DNA from: Rhizobium leguminosarum
Lineage (GTDB): Bacteria > Pseudomonadota > Alphaproteobacteria > Rhizobiales > Rhizobiaceae
DNA: 64,000 nt
Direction: 5' to 3'
NCBI RefSeq assembly: GCF_004123835.1
Contig: NZ_MZMU01000003.1
Span: 496,001-560,000 of the forward strand
The notes under the pieces were generated by a model. That model saw only the letters and a program-made list of their open reading frames with translations, searched no databases and was not told where the DNA came from. Position 1 is the first letter of the stretch. Each line of letters opens with the position of its first letter. A program made the position numbers and the translations under genes. This document shows, piece by piece, positions 53,360-63,741 of the stretch.

Positions 53360-55879
53360 AAGATTCTTTCCCGCTTCAGGATCAAGACCAAGGTTCTGAT
53401 CTTCGTTCTGCCTTTCGTCGTCACCATTTCGGCGGTGGGCCTGACCGGCCTCTACGCTTCGGGACTTCTGCAGGGCCGGATGGAAATATCCAACAGCGTG
53501 CTGCAGTCGCTGAGCGGCTTCAAGGATCTCTATGGCTCGATGGACGATTTCCTGCGCGTCACCAGCCCTGAGGCGCGCGACAAGCTGATTGCGGATCTGA
53601 AGACCCAGCAAGGCGTGCTCGACCAGACGCTGAGCCAGGTCGGTGACGAGGCCGCCGGTCGCGACAGCCTTGCGGAAGCATCGCGCCGCACCAAGGAAAT
53701 TTCGGGCGTCGTCGACAAGCTCTGGGCTCTGCATGAGCAGGAACAGGCATTGCATGAGCAGATCGACGCAGCGCAGAAGAGCGTGATCAGCACCCGTTTC
53801 ACCGTGTCCTACCAGGCCGAGCAGTTGCAGAGCACCGTCCAGAGCGACGAGAGCGCCGCCACCAGCACCCTTCGCACGGCCGACCGCCTGCTGAAGGGCG
53901 GGGATTTCCTCGGCACCGTCGCCAGCGGCTTCAGCAAGCCGCAGACACCGCAGGACAAGATCGCCTTCATCAACGAACAGATGCCGGAGATCATCAAATC
54001 GCAGCGTCTGATCGCCATCTCGGTGCCAAGCAATCAGAAGAATGTCATCGACGCGCTGGCTGCGACCATCGACGGCATCAAGGCGATCGTCCAGACGCCC
54101 AATCCGACCGACGAGACCGCCACCGAACTCGGCCGTCTGATTTCGCGCTTCCGCCAGACGTCGACCTATACGCAGCTGACCGCAACGCAGAAGATGCGTG
54201 ACGCGACCCAGGAATTCGCCGCGCTCGACGGCCGGATTGCCCAGGCCAACTCGGTCCTGCAGGATACGAGGCGTCTCGAAAATTCCGTCTATTCGCTGCA
54301 GATCGTTCTTTCCGACTTTCTCGCCGACTCCAGCAAGGAAAATCTCGTCCGCCTGCAGCAGCAGGCCGGCACGCTCGGCAAGGACATGCAGGTGCTGGTC
54401 ACCAGCGCTAAGGGCATGGGCTTTGCCGAAGGCATATCCGGCGCGATCCAGCCGGCGCTCGACATCATCTCCGGCGGCGGCTCGAAGATCGTCGACACGA
54501 TCGGCCAGCGCGTCGCGGCCTATGCCGCGGCCCGCCAGGAACTCGACCAGATCTGGAAAAAGCTGACCGATTTCGCCGAGCTGCAGAAGCAGACGGCCGG
54601 CACCGAGCGCACCCAGGCAAACAGCATCTCCGTCATGACCACCGGTCTCGGCATCCTCCTGTCGATCCTCGGTGGCATCGCCCTGGTGCTGACGCTGCAG
54701 CGCCCGATCAGCCATATCACCGCCGCCATGCGCCGCATCGCCGAAGGAGCGCTGGATACCAGTATCTCCGGCGAGCAGCGCCACGATGAAATCGGCGACA
54801 TGGCCCGCGCGCTCGGCATCTTCAAGGAAAACGCCATCTCGAAGATCCGCATCGAAGAGCAGAGCGACGAGGAACGCGCCGCCGCCGAACACGAGCGCCA
54901 GCGCAATGACGCCGAAAAGCGTGAGATGGATCGTCAGATCGAATTCGCGGTCAACGCGCTCGCCGCCGGCCTCGAACGCATGTCGCAGGGCGATATCTCG
55001 ACGACGATCGAAACGCCCTTCATCGGTCGTCTCGAACAGCTGCGCCAGGATTTCAACGGTTCGATGATGCGCCTGCAGGCGACGATGAGCCAGATCCGCG
55101 ACAATGTCGAACTGATCCAGGGCAATGGCAACCAGATGGCCCAGTCGGCCGAGGACCTCTCCAAGCGCACCGAACAGCAGGCTGCCTCGCTCGAAGAGAC
55201 AGCGGCCGCTGTCGACCAGATCACCGTCACGGTCCGCTCGTCGGCCGAACGCGCCAAGGATGCTGACCAGATCGTCCGTCAGGCCAAGCGCAGCGCCGAC
55301 GATTCCGCCGTCGTCGTCAGCAATGCGATCGACGCGATGAGCCGCATCGAAGGTGCCTCGCGCCAGATCGAACAGATCATCGGCGTCATCGACGAGATCG
55401 CCTTCCAGACCAACCTCCTGGCGCTCAACGCCGGCATCGAGGCGGCGCGCGCCGGTGAGGCCGGCAAGGGCTTTGCGGTGGTCGCGATGGAGGTCCGCGA
55501 ACTGGCCCAGCGCTCCGCCGCTGCGGCGCAGGAGATCAAGGGGCTGATCAACAAGTCGACCAACGAGGTCAACTCCGGCTCGCAATTCGTGCAGGAGACC
55601 GGCACGGTGCTTGCCAAGATCAGCGCCCAGATCGTCACGATCAGCCAGCATGTCGAGATGATCGCCCGCGCCAGCCATGATCAGTCCAATGCGCTGCAGA
55701 GCGTCAACGCGACGGTCAACCAGATGGACCAGATGACGCAGCAGAACGCCGCCATGGTGGAGGAGACGACTGCCGCCAGCCGCGAACTGGCCGACGAGGC
55801 CGATTCGCTGCGCAGGCTCATCCAGCAGTTCAAGATCGACGGCGAAGCCACCGGTGCGCCGGTCTATCGCGCCGCCTGA
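53348..55879 (+). CDS. Methyl-accepting chemotaxis protein with large periplasmic helical sensor
   Basis: Transmembrane chemoreceptor of 843 residues. TM1 about 14-38, a long helical periplasmic region (40-425), TM2 about 428-448, HAMP 449-500, then a linker and the MCP signalling domain. The hairpin tip ([40 protein letters not shown]) is at about 681-720. The repeated kinked HAMP-like segment MSQGDISTTIETPFIGRLEQ LRQDF is typical of rhizobial receptors. No C-terminal CheR-binding pentapeptide. Ligand unknown. Confidence 0.93.
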   Translation: MLIDKILSRFRIKTKVLIFVLPFVVTISAVGLTGLYASGLLQGRMEISNSVLQSLSGFKDLYGSMDDFLRVTSPEARDKLIADLKTQQGVLDQTLSQVGDEAAGRDSLAEASRRTKEISGVVDKLWALHEQEQALHEQIDAAQKSVISTRFTVSYQAEQLQSTVQSDESAATSTLRTADRLLKGGDFLGTVASGFSKPQTPQDKIAFINEQMPEIIKSQRLIAISVPSNQKNVIDALAATIDGIKAIVQTPNPTDETATELGRLISRFRQTSTYTQLTATQKMRDATQEFAALDGRIAQANSVLQDTRRLENSVYSLQIVLSDFLADSSKENLVRLQQQAGTLGKDMQVLVTSAKGMGFAEGISGAIQPALDIISGGGSKIVDTIGQRVAAYAAARQELDQIWKKLTDFAELQKQTAGTERTQANSISVMTTGLGILLSILGGIALVLTLQRPISHITAAMRRIAEGALDTSISGEQRHDEIGDMARALGIFKENAISKIRIEEQSDEERAAAEHERQRNDAEKREMDRQIEFAVNALAAGLERMSQGDISTTIETPFIGRLEQLRQDFNGSMMRLQATMSQIRDNVELIQGNGNQMAQSAEDLSKRTEQQAASLEETAAAVDQITVTVRSSAERAKDADQIVRQAKRSADDSAVVVSNAIDAMSRIEGASRQIEQIIGVIDEIAFQTNLLALNAGIEAARAGEAGKGFAVVAMEVRELAQRSAAAAQEIKGLINKSTNEVNSGSQFVQETGTVLAKISAQIVTISQHVEMIARASHDQSNALQSVNATVNQMDQMTQQNAAMVEETTAASRELADEADSLRRLIQQFKIDGEATGAPVYRAA

Positions 55880-55904
55880 TCATCGACCCACCCCGTCTTC
55901 GTGC

Positions 55905-55941
55905 GAACGGCCCCGAAACTTTCCGGGGCCGTTCCTATTTC
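55905..55941 (+). terminator. Terminator after the first chemoreceptor gene
   Basis: 11-bp stem GAACGGCCCCG (55905-55915) / CGGGGCCGTTC (55924-55934), 8-base loop, followed by CTATTTC. Confidence 0.85.
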
Positions 55942-56084
55942 TGCAAAAATAGCGCCGCGACTGAGAAGATCTGAGAGGTCGAATGCCGGGCAGTCTATCA
56001 GGCCGGGATAATCGTAAAACGCCCGGGAATGAGGCGATGAATATCTCCGGCGGTCATGATTTACGGAGAATCTTCCTTAACGCT

Positions 56085-56100
56085 TTTAGTCTAATTTAAC
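56085..56100 (+). promoter_or_regulatory. Near-consensus CtrA box upstream of the second chemoreceptor gene
   Basis: TTTA-GTCTAAT-TTAAC, one mismatch to TTAA-N7-TTAAC, 25 bases before the ATG. Confidence 0.4.
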
Positions 56101-56125
56101 CTTGGTCTATCTCCCGGGGGTCTCG

Positions 56126-57973
56126 ATGCTGCGCCTTTTCTCTACGTCGATCGTACGCCAGATCGTTGCGATCACGCTGTTTCTGCTGGCGATCAGCACG
56201 GCCGCCATTGTCGGCGTGACCTATTACAATCTGAGCCACCATGTCATGGACGGGGCTGTCGCCGACGCGAAGGAAGCCACCCGCGCCATGGCCGTCCTCT
56301 ACGGCGCGGCCGATCAGGCGGCAAAAATCGAGCTGAAGGACAACCAGCTCTCCGCTGTTACCGAAGACGCCATTCCGGCCCTTGCCGATCATTCGCTGGT
56401 CGACCGCACGGCGCAGTCGATCGCCGGTGTTGCGACCATCTTCCAAAAGCAGGGCAGCGACTACGTCCGCATATCCACCAACGTCAAGAAGGAAAACGGT
56501 GACCGCGCCGTCGGTACCAAGCTCGTCGCCGAACACCCCGCCCAGCCGGTTCTCGCCAGGGGCGAGGCCTATTACGGCCCGGCGGTGCTTTTCGGCCGCC
56601 AGTTCATCACTGGTTACTTCCCCATCAAGAACGCGTCGAACGCCAATGTCGGCATTCTCTTCATCGGCATTCCGATGGAGGTCTATTATCAGCGCATGTA
56701 TGAGCTGCAGATCCTGGTTCTCGGCGTCGGCGCCATCGTCATGCTGATCGTCGGTGTTGTCGCCTTTTATGCGATCCGCCTGTCGGTGAAGCCTTTGCAG
56801 GCGCTGACCGCGAGCGTCCACTCGATTTCCGCGGGCGATCTCGAAGGGGCGATCCCTTGTGTCGACAAGAAGAACGAGTTCGGCGACATCGGCCGGGCCT
56901 TGGCGCTTTTCCGCGATAGCGCCCGCGCAAGGCGCGACCTGGAAACCCAGGCTGCCGAACAGCGCGCCTTGAGCGATGCCGAACGCGCCAGGAACGATGC
57001 CGACAAGCGCTCGCTCGACGGCCAGATCGACTTTGCCGTCAACCAGCTTGCCGCCGGCCTCGGGCGCCTGTCGCAGGGCGATGTCTCGCAGACGATCGGC
57101 ACGCCCTTCGTTGGCCGGCTGGAGCAGCTGCGCGTCGATTTCAACGCTTCCCTCTTGCGGCTCCAGGATACGCTGTCCGGTATCCGTGACAGCGCCGCGA
57201 CGATCCAGCGCAACAGCGGCGCTGTCTCCGCCTCTGCCGGCGAGCTTTCGAAACGCACCGAGGCGCAGGCGGCCAACCTTGAGGAGACTGCGGCCGCGGT
57301 GGAAGAGATCACCGTGACGGTTCGTTCGTCCGCCGAGCGTGCCCGTGAAGCCAACAATGTCGTGGCTGCGACCAAGAAGACGGCCGACAATTCCGGCGCC
57401 GTCGTCGGCGATGCCGTCGCCGCCATGGATCGCATTGAGCAGGCTTCTCAGCGTATCGAGCAGATCATCGAGGTGATCGACGACATCGCCTTCCAGACCA
57501 ATCTTCTGGCGCTGAATGCCGGCATCGAGGCGGCGCGGGCCGGCGAGGCGGGCAAGGGTTTTGCCGTCGTCGCCCAGGAAGTGCGCGAACTCGCCCAGCG
57601 CTCGGCCGATGCGGCGCGCGAGATCAAGTCGCTCATCGAGACATCGAGTCGCGAAGTGACGGCAGGGTCCGAACTGGTCCAGAAGACCGGCAGCGTCCTT
57701 GCCTCGATCAGCCAGGAGATCATCGCGATCAGCGGCCATGTCGAAACCATCGCCACCGCCAGCCGCGATCAGTCGGCCGCGCTGCAGGAGGTCAACGGTT
57801 CGGTCAACGCCATGGACCAGATGACCCAGAAGAACGCGGCGATGGTTGCCGAGACGACGCAGGCAAGCCGCCTGCTTGCCGGCGAGGCCGATACGCTGAT
57901 GGCGCTGATCGAGCGGTTCCGCATCGTCGCAGAATCGGCACCGGCTCATCTCGGAGCAAGAAGAGTAGCCTGA
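56126..57973 (+). CDS. Methyl-accepting chemotaxis protein with single Cache sensor
   Basis: 615 residues; ATG at 56126 chosen (preceded by GGGGG) over an upstream TTG. TM1 about 8-30, a periplasmic single Cache domain of the Cache_3/Cache_2 type ([40 protein letters not shown]), TM2 about 193-215, HAMP to about 270, and the MCP domain with its tip near 452-485. Its C-terminal half closely parallels the preceding receptor, so the signalling halves are paralogous. Confidence 0.93.
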   Translation: MLRLFSTSIVRQIVAITLFLLAISTAAIVGVTYYNLSHHVMDGAVADAKEATRAMAVLYGAADQAAKIELKDNQLSAVTEDAIPALADHSLVDRTAQSIAGVATIFQKQGSDYVRISTNVKKENGDRAVGTKLVAEHPAQPVLARGEAYYGPAVLFGRQFITGYFPIKNASNANVGILFIGIPMEVYYQRMYELQILVLGVGAIVMLIVGVVAFYAIRLSVKPLQALTASVHSISAGDLEGAIPCVDKKNEFGDIGRALALFRDSARARRDLETQAAEQRALSDAERARNDADKRSLDGQIDFAVNQLAAGLGRLSQGDVSQTIGTPFVGRLEQLRVDFNASLLRLQDTLSGIRDSAATIQRNSGAVSASAGELSKRTEAQAANLEETAAAVEEITVTVRSSAERAREANNVVAATKKTADNSGAVVGDAVAAMDRIEQASQRIEQIIEVIDDIAFQTNLLALNAGIEAARAGEAGKGFAVVAQEVRELAQRSADAAREIKSLIETSSREVTAGSELVQKTGSVLASISQEIIAISGHVETIATASRDQSAALQEVNGSVNAMDQMTQKNAAMVAETTQASRLLAGEADTLMALIERFRIVAESAPAHLGARRVA

Positions 57974-58182
57974 ACCGCGCAGCCGCAGCCACTACGGGAT
58001 TGCGCTACGGCTTTGCGTCGCCTTCCGAGGTGGAGGTCGAGCGACGTCAGCCAAGCGGTAAAGCCAATAAGGCTATTGTTTCCGAACTCGGCATAGAATC
58101 TGTCCTCTTCCGCCTTGCCACCGCTTCGCTGGGGATAGTGCCGATAGCCGATGGTGCCTGCGATGGTGAGCATGTCGATCAT
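57946..58182 (-). CDS. Small hypothetical protein divergent from a LysR gene
   Basis: 78 residues from ATG at 58182 with AGGAAAGGAC 8 bases upstream. The N-terminal part ([41 protein letters not shown]) looks protein-like; the Arg/Ala-rich tail overlaps the 3' end of the second chemoreceptor gene. Position suggests regulation by the divergent LysR protein. No family recognised; it could be a chance frame. Confidence 0.4.
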   Translation of the reverse strand: MIDMLTIAGTIGYRHYPQRSGGKAEEDRFYAEFGNNSLIGFTAWLTSLDLHLGRRRKAVAQSRSGCGCAVQATLLAPR

Positions 58183-58261
58183 GACAATGTCCTTTCCTGT
58201 GTAAGACATCACCTGATCTAGGCGTCGAATTTCTCTTTATAAACGGGAAAAATCTCGCTAT

Positions 58262-58281
58262 GTTTTTCATCGATGAAAAAC
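58262..58281. promoter_or_regulatory. Perfect 20-bp palindrome spanning the LysR start codon
   Basis: Each half reads GTTTTTCATC outward to inward; the ATG of the LysR gene (58273) lies in the right half. A dimeric operator for autorepression is the simplest reading. Confidence 0.6.
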
Positions 58282-59142
58282 GCGAGTTGGGATTCCTATC
58301 AGCTATTCCTGCAGGTGGCCCGGCTTGGCGGGCTGACGGGGGCAAGCACCGCAAGCGGGCTCAGTCCTGCGACTGTCGGCCGGCGCATGCTTGATCTCGA
58401 GCAGGAAATCGGCCGTGCATTGTTTTCGCGCAGCCAGACCGGATACCGTCTGACCCAGGATGGCCAGGCGCTGCTCGACCACCTGCAGGAAATGGAGGCC
58501 GCCGCCCGCAAGGTGGCGGCGTGGCGGCAGTCCGGCGAGGGCGCCACCACCGTCAGGGTCGCCGCCGGCACCTGGCTCGCCTGGCTGCTGACCGAGAATT
58601 TCGCCGCAATCCGCATGCCGGGCGATGCCTTCGCCATTTCGCTCACCATCGGCGAGGCGCGGGCGAGCCTTGCCTATCGTGAAAGCGATATCGGTATTCG
58701 CGCCTTCGAGCCTGAAGAGGCCAATCTTGCCGCACGTCTGCTCGGCGAGGTGGCCTATGCCGTCTATGTCAGGCGCAACGCCGCCGAGACCGACGAGCGC
58801 TGGATTGCAGTCGCCGAGGAAGAGGCGATATCGGCCTATCTGCGCTGGCCGCATACCCATGCCGGGACGGGGATCGTCGCCACGGTCAATCGGCCGCGTT
58901 CGCTGCCGGATCTGGTGCGCGCTGGCGCCGGCAAGACGGTGCTTCCCTGTTTCGTCGGCGATCTCCATCCCGAATTGCAGCGGCAAGGCAGCGAGTTGCC
59001 GGAATTGCGCCACCGGCAATGGATCGTCATGAATGCCGAGGACCGCCACCGCCCGGAGATCCGCACGGTCGCCGACCGCATGACCAAGCTCATCAAAAGT
59101 TATGCCGATCTCTTCGCCGGAAAACGACCGAGCCGCGGCTGA
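58273..59142 (+). CDS. LysR-family transcriptional regulator
   Basis: 289 residues. LysR-type helix-turn-helix at the N-terminus (LFLQVARLGGLTGASTASGL SPATVGRRMLDLEQEIGRAL F) and a substrate-binding domain from about 95. Divergent from the small gene at 57946 with 90 bases between. Its start codon is embedded in a palindrome. Confidence 0.9.
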   Translation: MKNASWDSYQLFLQVARLGGLTGASTASGLSPATVGRRMLDLEQEIGRALFSRSQTGYRLTQDGQALLDHLQEMEAAARKVAAWRQSGEGATTVRVAAGTWLAWLLTENFAAIRMPGDAFAISLTIGEARASLAYRESDIGIRAFEPEEANLAARLLGEVAYAVYVRRNAAETDERWIAVAEEEAISAYLRWPHTHAGTGIVATVNRPRSLPDLVRAGAGKTVLPCFVGDLHPELQRQGSELPELRHRQWIVMNAEDRHRPEIRTVADRMTKLIKSYADLFAGKRPSRG

Positions 59143-59143
59143 A

Positions 59144-59190
59144 GCATGTCGCCCAAAACTGCGCAGCGGTTTTGGCACTACGCCATGCAT
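59144..59190. repeat. Palindromic rhizobial repeat (inverted relative to the copy at 52685)
   Basis: GCATGTCGCCCAAAACTGCG, then CAGCGGTTTTGGCACTACGC and CATGCAT; its reverse complement aligns with 52685-52737. Confidence 0.7.
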
Positions 59191-59244
59191 CCAATAGAGA
59201 CGTCGAGCGCCGCGCGCCCGATAGGTCGCACGGCGATTGAAGAA

Positions 59245-59267
59245 GCGGGCCGACGTCATCGGCCCGC
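59245..59267 (-). terminator. Terminator between the LysR gene and the aceA-linked small gene
   Basis: 9-bp stem GCGGGCCGA/TCGGCCCGC with a 5-base loop; on the minus strand it is followed by TTCTTC. Confidence 0.7.
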
Positions 59268-59280
59268 CGGCCGGCTTTGG

Positions 59281-59517
59281 TCAATGCCGGTTGGTGACGA
59301 CGACCGGAATCAGCAGGTCGCCCCAGTTGCCGTCGCCGCCGTGATGACGGGCCGAGCGCACCAGTTCGACCGAGACGCCGGCCTCGACGGCTTTCATGAC
59401 CGATTGGTTCAGCCGATGCAGGTCGTTGGCGAGCATGCGGATCGTCGTCTGCTGATCCTCGCTCATGCTGGTCGTCTGCTCCTCGGCTCGTTCCCGGACG
59501 CGTGTAGTGGATGCCAT
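59281..59517 (-). CDS. Small conserved-looking protein downstream of aceA
   Basis: 78 residues, ATG at 59517 with a strong AGGAGGAG site. Sequence MASTTRVRERAEEQTTSMSE, then MLANDLHRLNQSVMKAVEAG VSVELVRSARHHGGDGNWGD LLIPVVV. It starts 21 bases after aceA and shares its terminator, so it is co-transcribed. Function unknown. Confidence 0.7.
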   Translation of the reverse strand: MASTTRVRERAEEQTTSMSEDQQTTIRMLANDLHRLNQSVMKAVEAGVSVELVRSARHHGGDGNWGDLLIPVVVTNRH

Positions 59518-59538
59518 GATCTTCTCCTCCTCTTCGGG

Positions 59539-60828
<1,290 letters not shown>

Positions 60829-60968
60829 GCTGCTCTCCTCACTAAAAAACCCGACAAAGGTGCTGCATGACAAGATTGACAATATGAGTCGATATGACCA
60901 GAAAAACCTTTGATTTCTTGCTCGGAAAGAGGTTAAGATGAGGAGGATTGACAGAGCGGCGCTGTGAA

Positions 60969-60986
60969 TTTGTAAAATTTTGTAAA
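60969..60986. promoter_or_regulatory. Tandem TTTGTAAA boxes between aceA and its likely regulator
   Basis: TTTGTAAA at 60969-60976 and again at 60979-60986, one helical turn apart. They resemble the TTTGCAAA core of RamB sites. Confidence 0.6.
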
Positions 60987-61018
60987 TATGAGCGCTCCTT
61001 CCTGTCAAAGGGTGTGAC

Positions 61019-62428
61019 ATGGCGGAACGAAAGATATTCGCAGGCCCGAAAGTCAGGCGCATCCGCAATGCGCTGGCGCTGACGCAGACCGCCATGGCCG
61101 AGGCGCTTGAAATATCGCCGTCCTATCTGAACCTGATCGAGCGCAACCAGCGGCCGTTGACGGTGCAGCTCCTTCTCAAGCTTGCAAGCGTCTACCGGGT
61201 CGATCTGGAAGAGTTGCGGGGGCAGACCGGCGGCAGTCTCGGCCAGCTCAAGGAGGTCTTTGCCGATCCGCTGCTGTCGGGCGAGTTGCCGGGTGATCAG
61301 GAATTGGTGGAGGTGGCCGAGGCGGCACCCAATGCCGCGAGCGGCATGATCAAGCTCTACCGCGCCTATCGCGAGCAGGCGGCAAGGCTGTCCGATCTGA
61401 CGGCGCTGATGGCCGCCGAAGGGCATGCGCCGGTCGCCGCCGGCCGCTTGCCGCTGGACGAGGTGCGCGAGACGCTGGAGCGCCGGTCCGGATATTTCGG
61501 ACGGATCGAGACGGCGGCGGAAGCCTTTGCCGCAACGCTCCCCGGCGGCCTCGATCTTGCCGCCGGGCTGAAGGACTGGTTGCGTTCCGAGCGCGGCATC
61601 GCGGTGCGTGTCCTGCCCGTCCACGTCATGCCGGATCTGCGCCGCCGTTTCGATCGCCATTCGATGCGGCTCTTCATCTCGGAGCGCCTGTCACAGGCCG
61701 ACCGGGCGCACGAGATCGCCGTCGAGGCCGCGACTCTGGTCCTGCTGCCGGCAATCGATGCCGAACTCGACGATCTCTCGCTCTCCTCCGCCGAGGCGCG
61801 CCGTATCGCCCGCTTCGAGCTTGCCCGCATCGCCGCGCTGGCGCTTGCAATGCCCTACGAGGCCTTTCTTTCGGCGGCGAAGGCGACGCGCTACGATATC
61901 GATATTCTGCGCGCGCGCTTCGGCGTGTCCTTCGGCCAAGCCGCCGCGAGGCTTGCCATGCTGCAGCGGCCTGGGGCGGCCGCCATTCCCTTCTTCCTGA
62001 TCGAGATCGATGCCGCCGGCCACCGGCTGCGCAGGGCGGGCGCGCAGGGCTTTCCGCAGGCCCGTTTCGGCGGCGGCTGTCCGAAGCTCAATATCCATGC
62101 CGCCTTCCTGCAGCCGGGCCAGATCCTCGCCGAAACGGTCGTCATGCCTGACGGCGCATCCTTCCTGACGGTCGCCCGCACCCTGGAGGGACCGAGCGTC
62201 GAATTCGGCGAAAGGGTCAGGCGCACCGCGATCCTGGTCGGTTGCGACGCTGCCCTTGGCGAGGGTGTGGTCTATGGGCAGGCGACGGCGCTCGAGCCGG
62301 TCGCGATCGGTCCGGCCTGCCGCCTCTGCGAGCGGCGCGGCTGCCTTTCCCGCGCCGAGCCGCCGGTGACGAGACCGCTCGGGCTCGACGAGATGGTGGC
62401 AGGCCTCAGCGCCTTCGATTTCCAGTGA
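61019..62428 (+). CDS. RamB/ScfR-like XRE-family regulator of acetate/fatty-acyl metabolism
   Basis: 469 residues. N-terminal XRE helix-turn-helix ([35 protein letters not shown]), a central IrrE-like region (about 200-330) in which the metalloprotease HExxH is broken ([12 protein letters not shown]), and a C-terminal DUF2083-type domain ending in [20 protein letters not shown]. Members regulate glyoxylate, acetate or propionyl-CoA genes. Divergence from aceA and the tandem boxes between them support control of aceA. Confidence 0.88.
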   Translation: MAERKIFAGPKVRRIRNALALTQTAMAEALEISPSYLNLIERNQRPLTVQLLLKLASVYRVDLEELRGQTGGSLGQLKEVFADPLLSGELPGDQELVEVAEAAPNAASGMIKLYRAYREQAARLSDLTALMAAEGHAPVAAGRLPLDEVRETLERRSGYFGRIETAAEAFAATLPGGLDLAAGLKDWLRSERGIAVRVLPVHVMPDLRRRFDRHSMRLFISERLSQADRAHEIAVEAATLVLLPAIDAELDDLSLSSAEARRIARFELARIAALALAMPYEAFLSAAKATRYDIDILRARFGVSFGQAAARLAMLQRPGAAAIPFFLIEIDAAGHRLRRAGAQGFPQARFGGGCPKLNIHAAFLQPGQILAETVVMPDGASFLTVARTLEGPSVEFGERVRRTAILVGCDAALGEGVVYGQATALEPVAIGPACRLCERRGCLSRAEPPVTRPLGLDEMVAGLSAFDFQ

Positions 62429-62554
62429 TTGTGAAATCATTGAGGGCGCAGGATTTTACGCTTGTGGGCTGTGAAATTCCTTCTTAGTCTGCATCGAAAA
62501 CCAGAGGGAAAAGATGTCCGGGAGTGCGGAATCTTTGAACAAACAGGAGAAGTC

Positions 62555-63652
62555 ATGAGGTCATCCATTCTATGCGTCACGGCCGCCGCCGTTACCGCAC
62601 TCCTTGCTGCCGCGCCGGCCTATGCGCAGGAGCGCGTGGTCAACGTCTACAATTGGTCGGATTATATCGACGACTCCATTCTGACCGACTTCACCAAGGA
62701 AACCGGCATCAAGGTCGTCTACGACACCTTTGATTCCAACGAGACCGTGGAAACCAAGCTGCTTGCCGGCGGTACGGGTTATGACGTCGTCGTTCCCACA
62801 GCCGACTTCCTGCAGCGCCAGATCCAGGCCGGCGTTTTCCAGAAGCTCGACAAGTCGAAACTGCCGAATCTTTCCAATATGTGGGATGTGATCCAGCAGC
62901 GCACCGCCGAATATGACGCCGGTAACGAACACGCGGTCGATTACATGTGGGGTACGGACGGCATCGGCTACAACGTCAAGAAGGTCGCTGAAATCCTCGG
63001 TCCCGATGTCAAGCCCGGCCTCGAAGTGATCTTCGATCCGAAGGTCGCCGAAAAGTTCAAGGATTGCGGCATTTACGTTCTCGACACGCCGAAGGACGTC
63101 ATCTCCACGGCGTTCCGTTATCTCGGCCTCGACCCGAACTCCACAAAGGCTGAGGATTTCAAGAAGGCCGAAGAGCTGCTGACGGCTGTGCGCCCCAATA
63201 TCCGCAAGTTCCACTCGTCCGAATACATCAATGCGCTTGCCAACGGCGACATCTGCATCGCCTTCGGCTATTCCGGCGACATGCTGCAGGCTCGCGACCG
63301 TGCGGCCGAAGCCAAGAACGGCGTCGAAGTCAATTATTCGATCCCCTCGCAGGGCGCCCAGATGTGGTTCGACATGATGGCGATCCCCGCCGATGCGCCC
63401 CATGTCGCGGAAGCCCACGAGTTCCTGAACTACATGATGAAGCCTGAGGTCATCGCCAAGGCGAGCGACCATACTTTCTATGCCAACGGCAACAAGGCTT
63501 CGCAGCAGTTCGTCAGCAAGGACATTCTGGAAGACCCGGCGATCTATCCGACCGAAGAGGTGATGAAGAACCTCTTCACGGTCAAGCCGTGGGATCCGAA
63601 AACGCAGCGTCTGGGGACGCGCCTCTGGACGAAGGTCGTCACCGGCCAGTAA
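62555..63652 (+). CDS. potF: Putrescine/polyamine ABC transporter, periplasmic binding protein PotF
   Basis: ATG at 62555 with AGGAGA upstream gives 365 residues; the signal peptide MRSSILCVTAAAVTALLAAA is cleaved after AYAQ. The mature start VVNVYNWSDYIDDSILTDFT KETGIKVVYDTFDSNE is typical for PotD/PotF proteins, as are YDVVVPTADFLQRQIQAGVF and DYMWGTDGIGYNV. Followed by the potG-type ATPase gene. Confidence 0.93.
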   Translation: MRSSILCVTAAAVTALLAAAPAYAQERVVNVYNWSDYIDDSILTDFTKETGIKVVYDTFDSNETVETKLLAGGTGYDVVVPTADFLQRQIQAGVFQKLDKSKLPNLSNMWDVIQQRTAEYDAGNEHAVDYMWGTDGIGYNVKKVAEILGPDVKPGLEVIFDPKVAEKFKDCGIYVLDTPKDVISTAFRYLGLDPNSTKAEDFKKAEELLTAVRPNIRKFHSSEYINALANGDICIAFGYSGDMLQARDRAAEAKNGVEVNYSIPSQGAQMWFDMMAIPADAPHVAEAHEFLNYMMKPEVIAKASDHTFYANGNKASQQFVSKDILEDPAIYPTEEVMKNLFTVKPWDPKTQRLGTRLWTKVVTGQ

Positions 63653-63661
63653 TTCAGCCTT

Positions 63662-63690
63662 AGGCCCGGACGGAAACGTCCGGGCCTTTC
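63662..63690 (+). terminator. Intercistronic hairpin between potF and potG
   Basis: 11-bp perfect stem AGGCCCGGACG (63662-63672) / CGTCCGGGCCT (63677-63687) with a GAAA loop and TTTC after it. A short T tract suggests partial read-through. Confidence 0.8.
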
Positions 63691-63741
63691 AATTACCGGC
63701 CGGGGTGGAGGCCGGCAGAACCTTGTATTTCGGGGAATAAT

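Noticed and set aside
53159..55678. 839-codon minus-strand frame opposite the first chemoreceptor gene
   Set aside because: Shadow of the receptor gene; composition is leucine/arginine/aspartate-rich without recognisable motifs.
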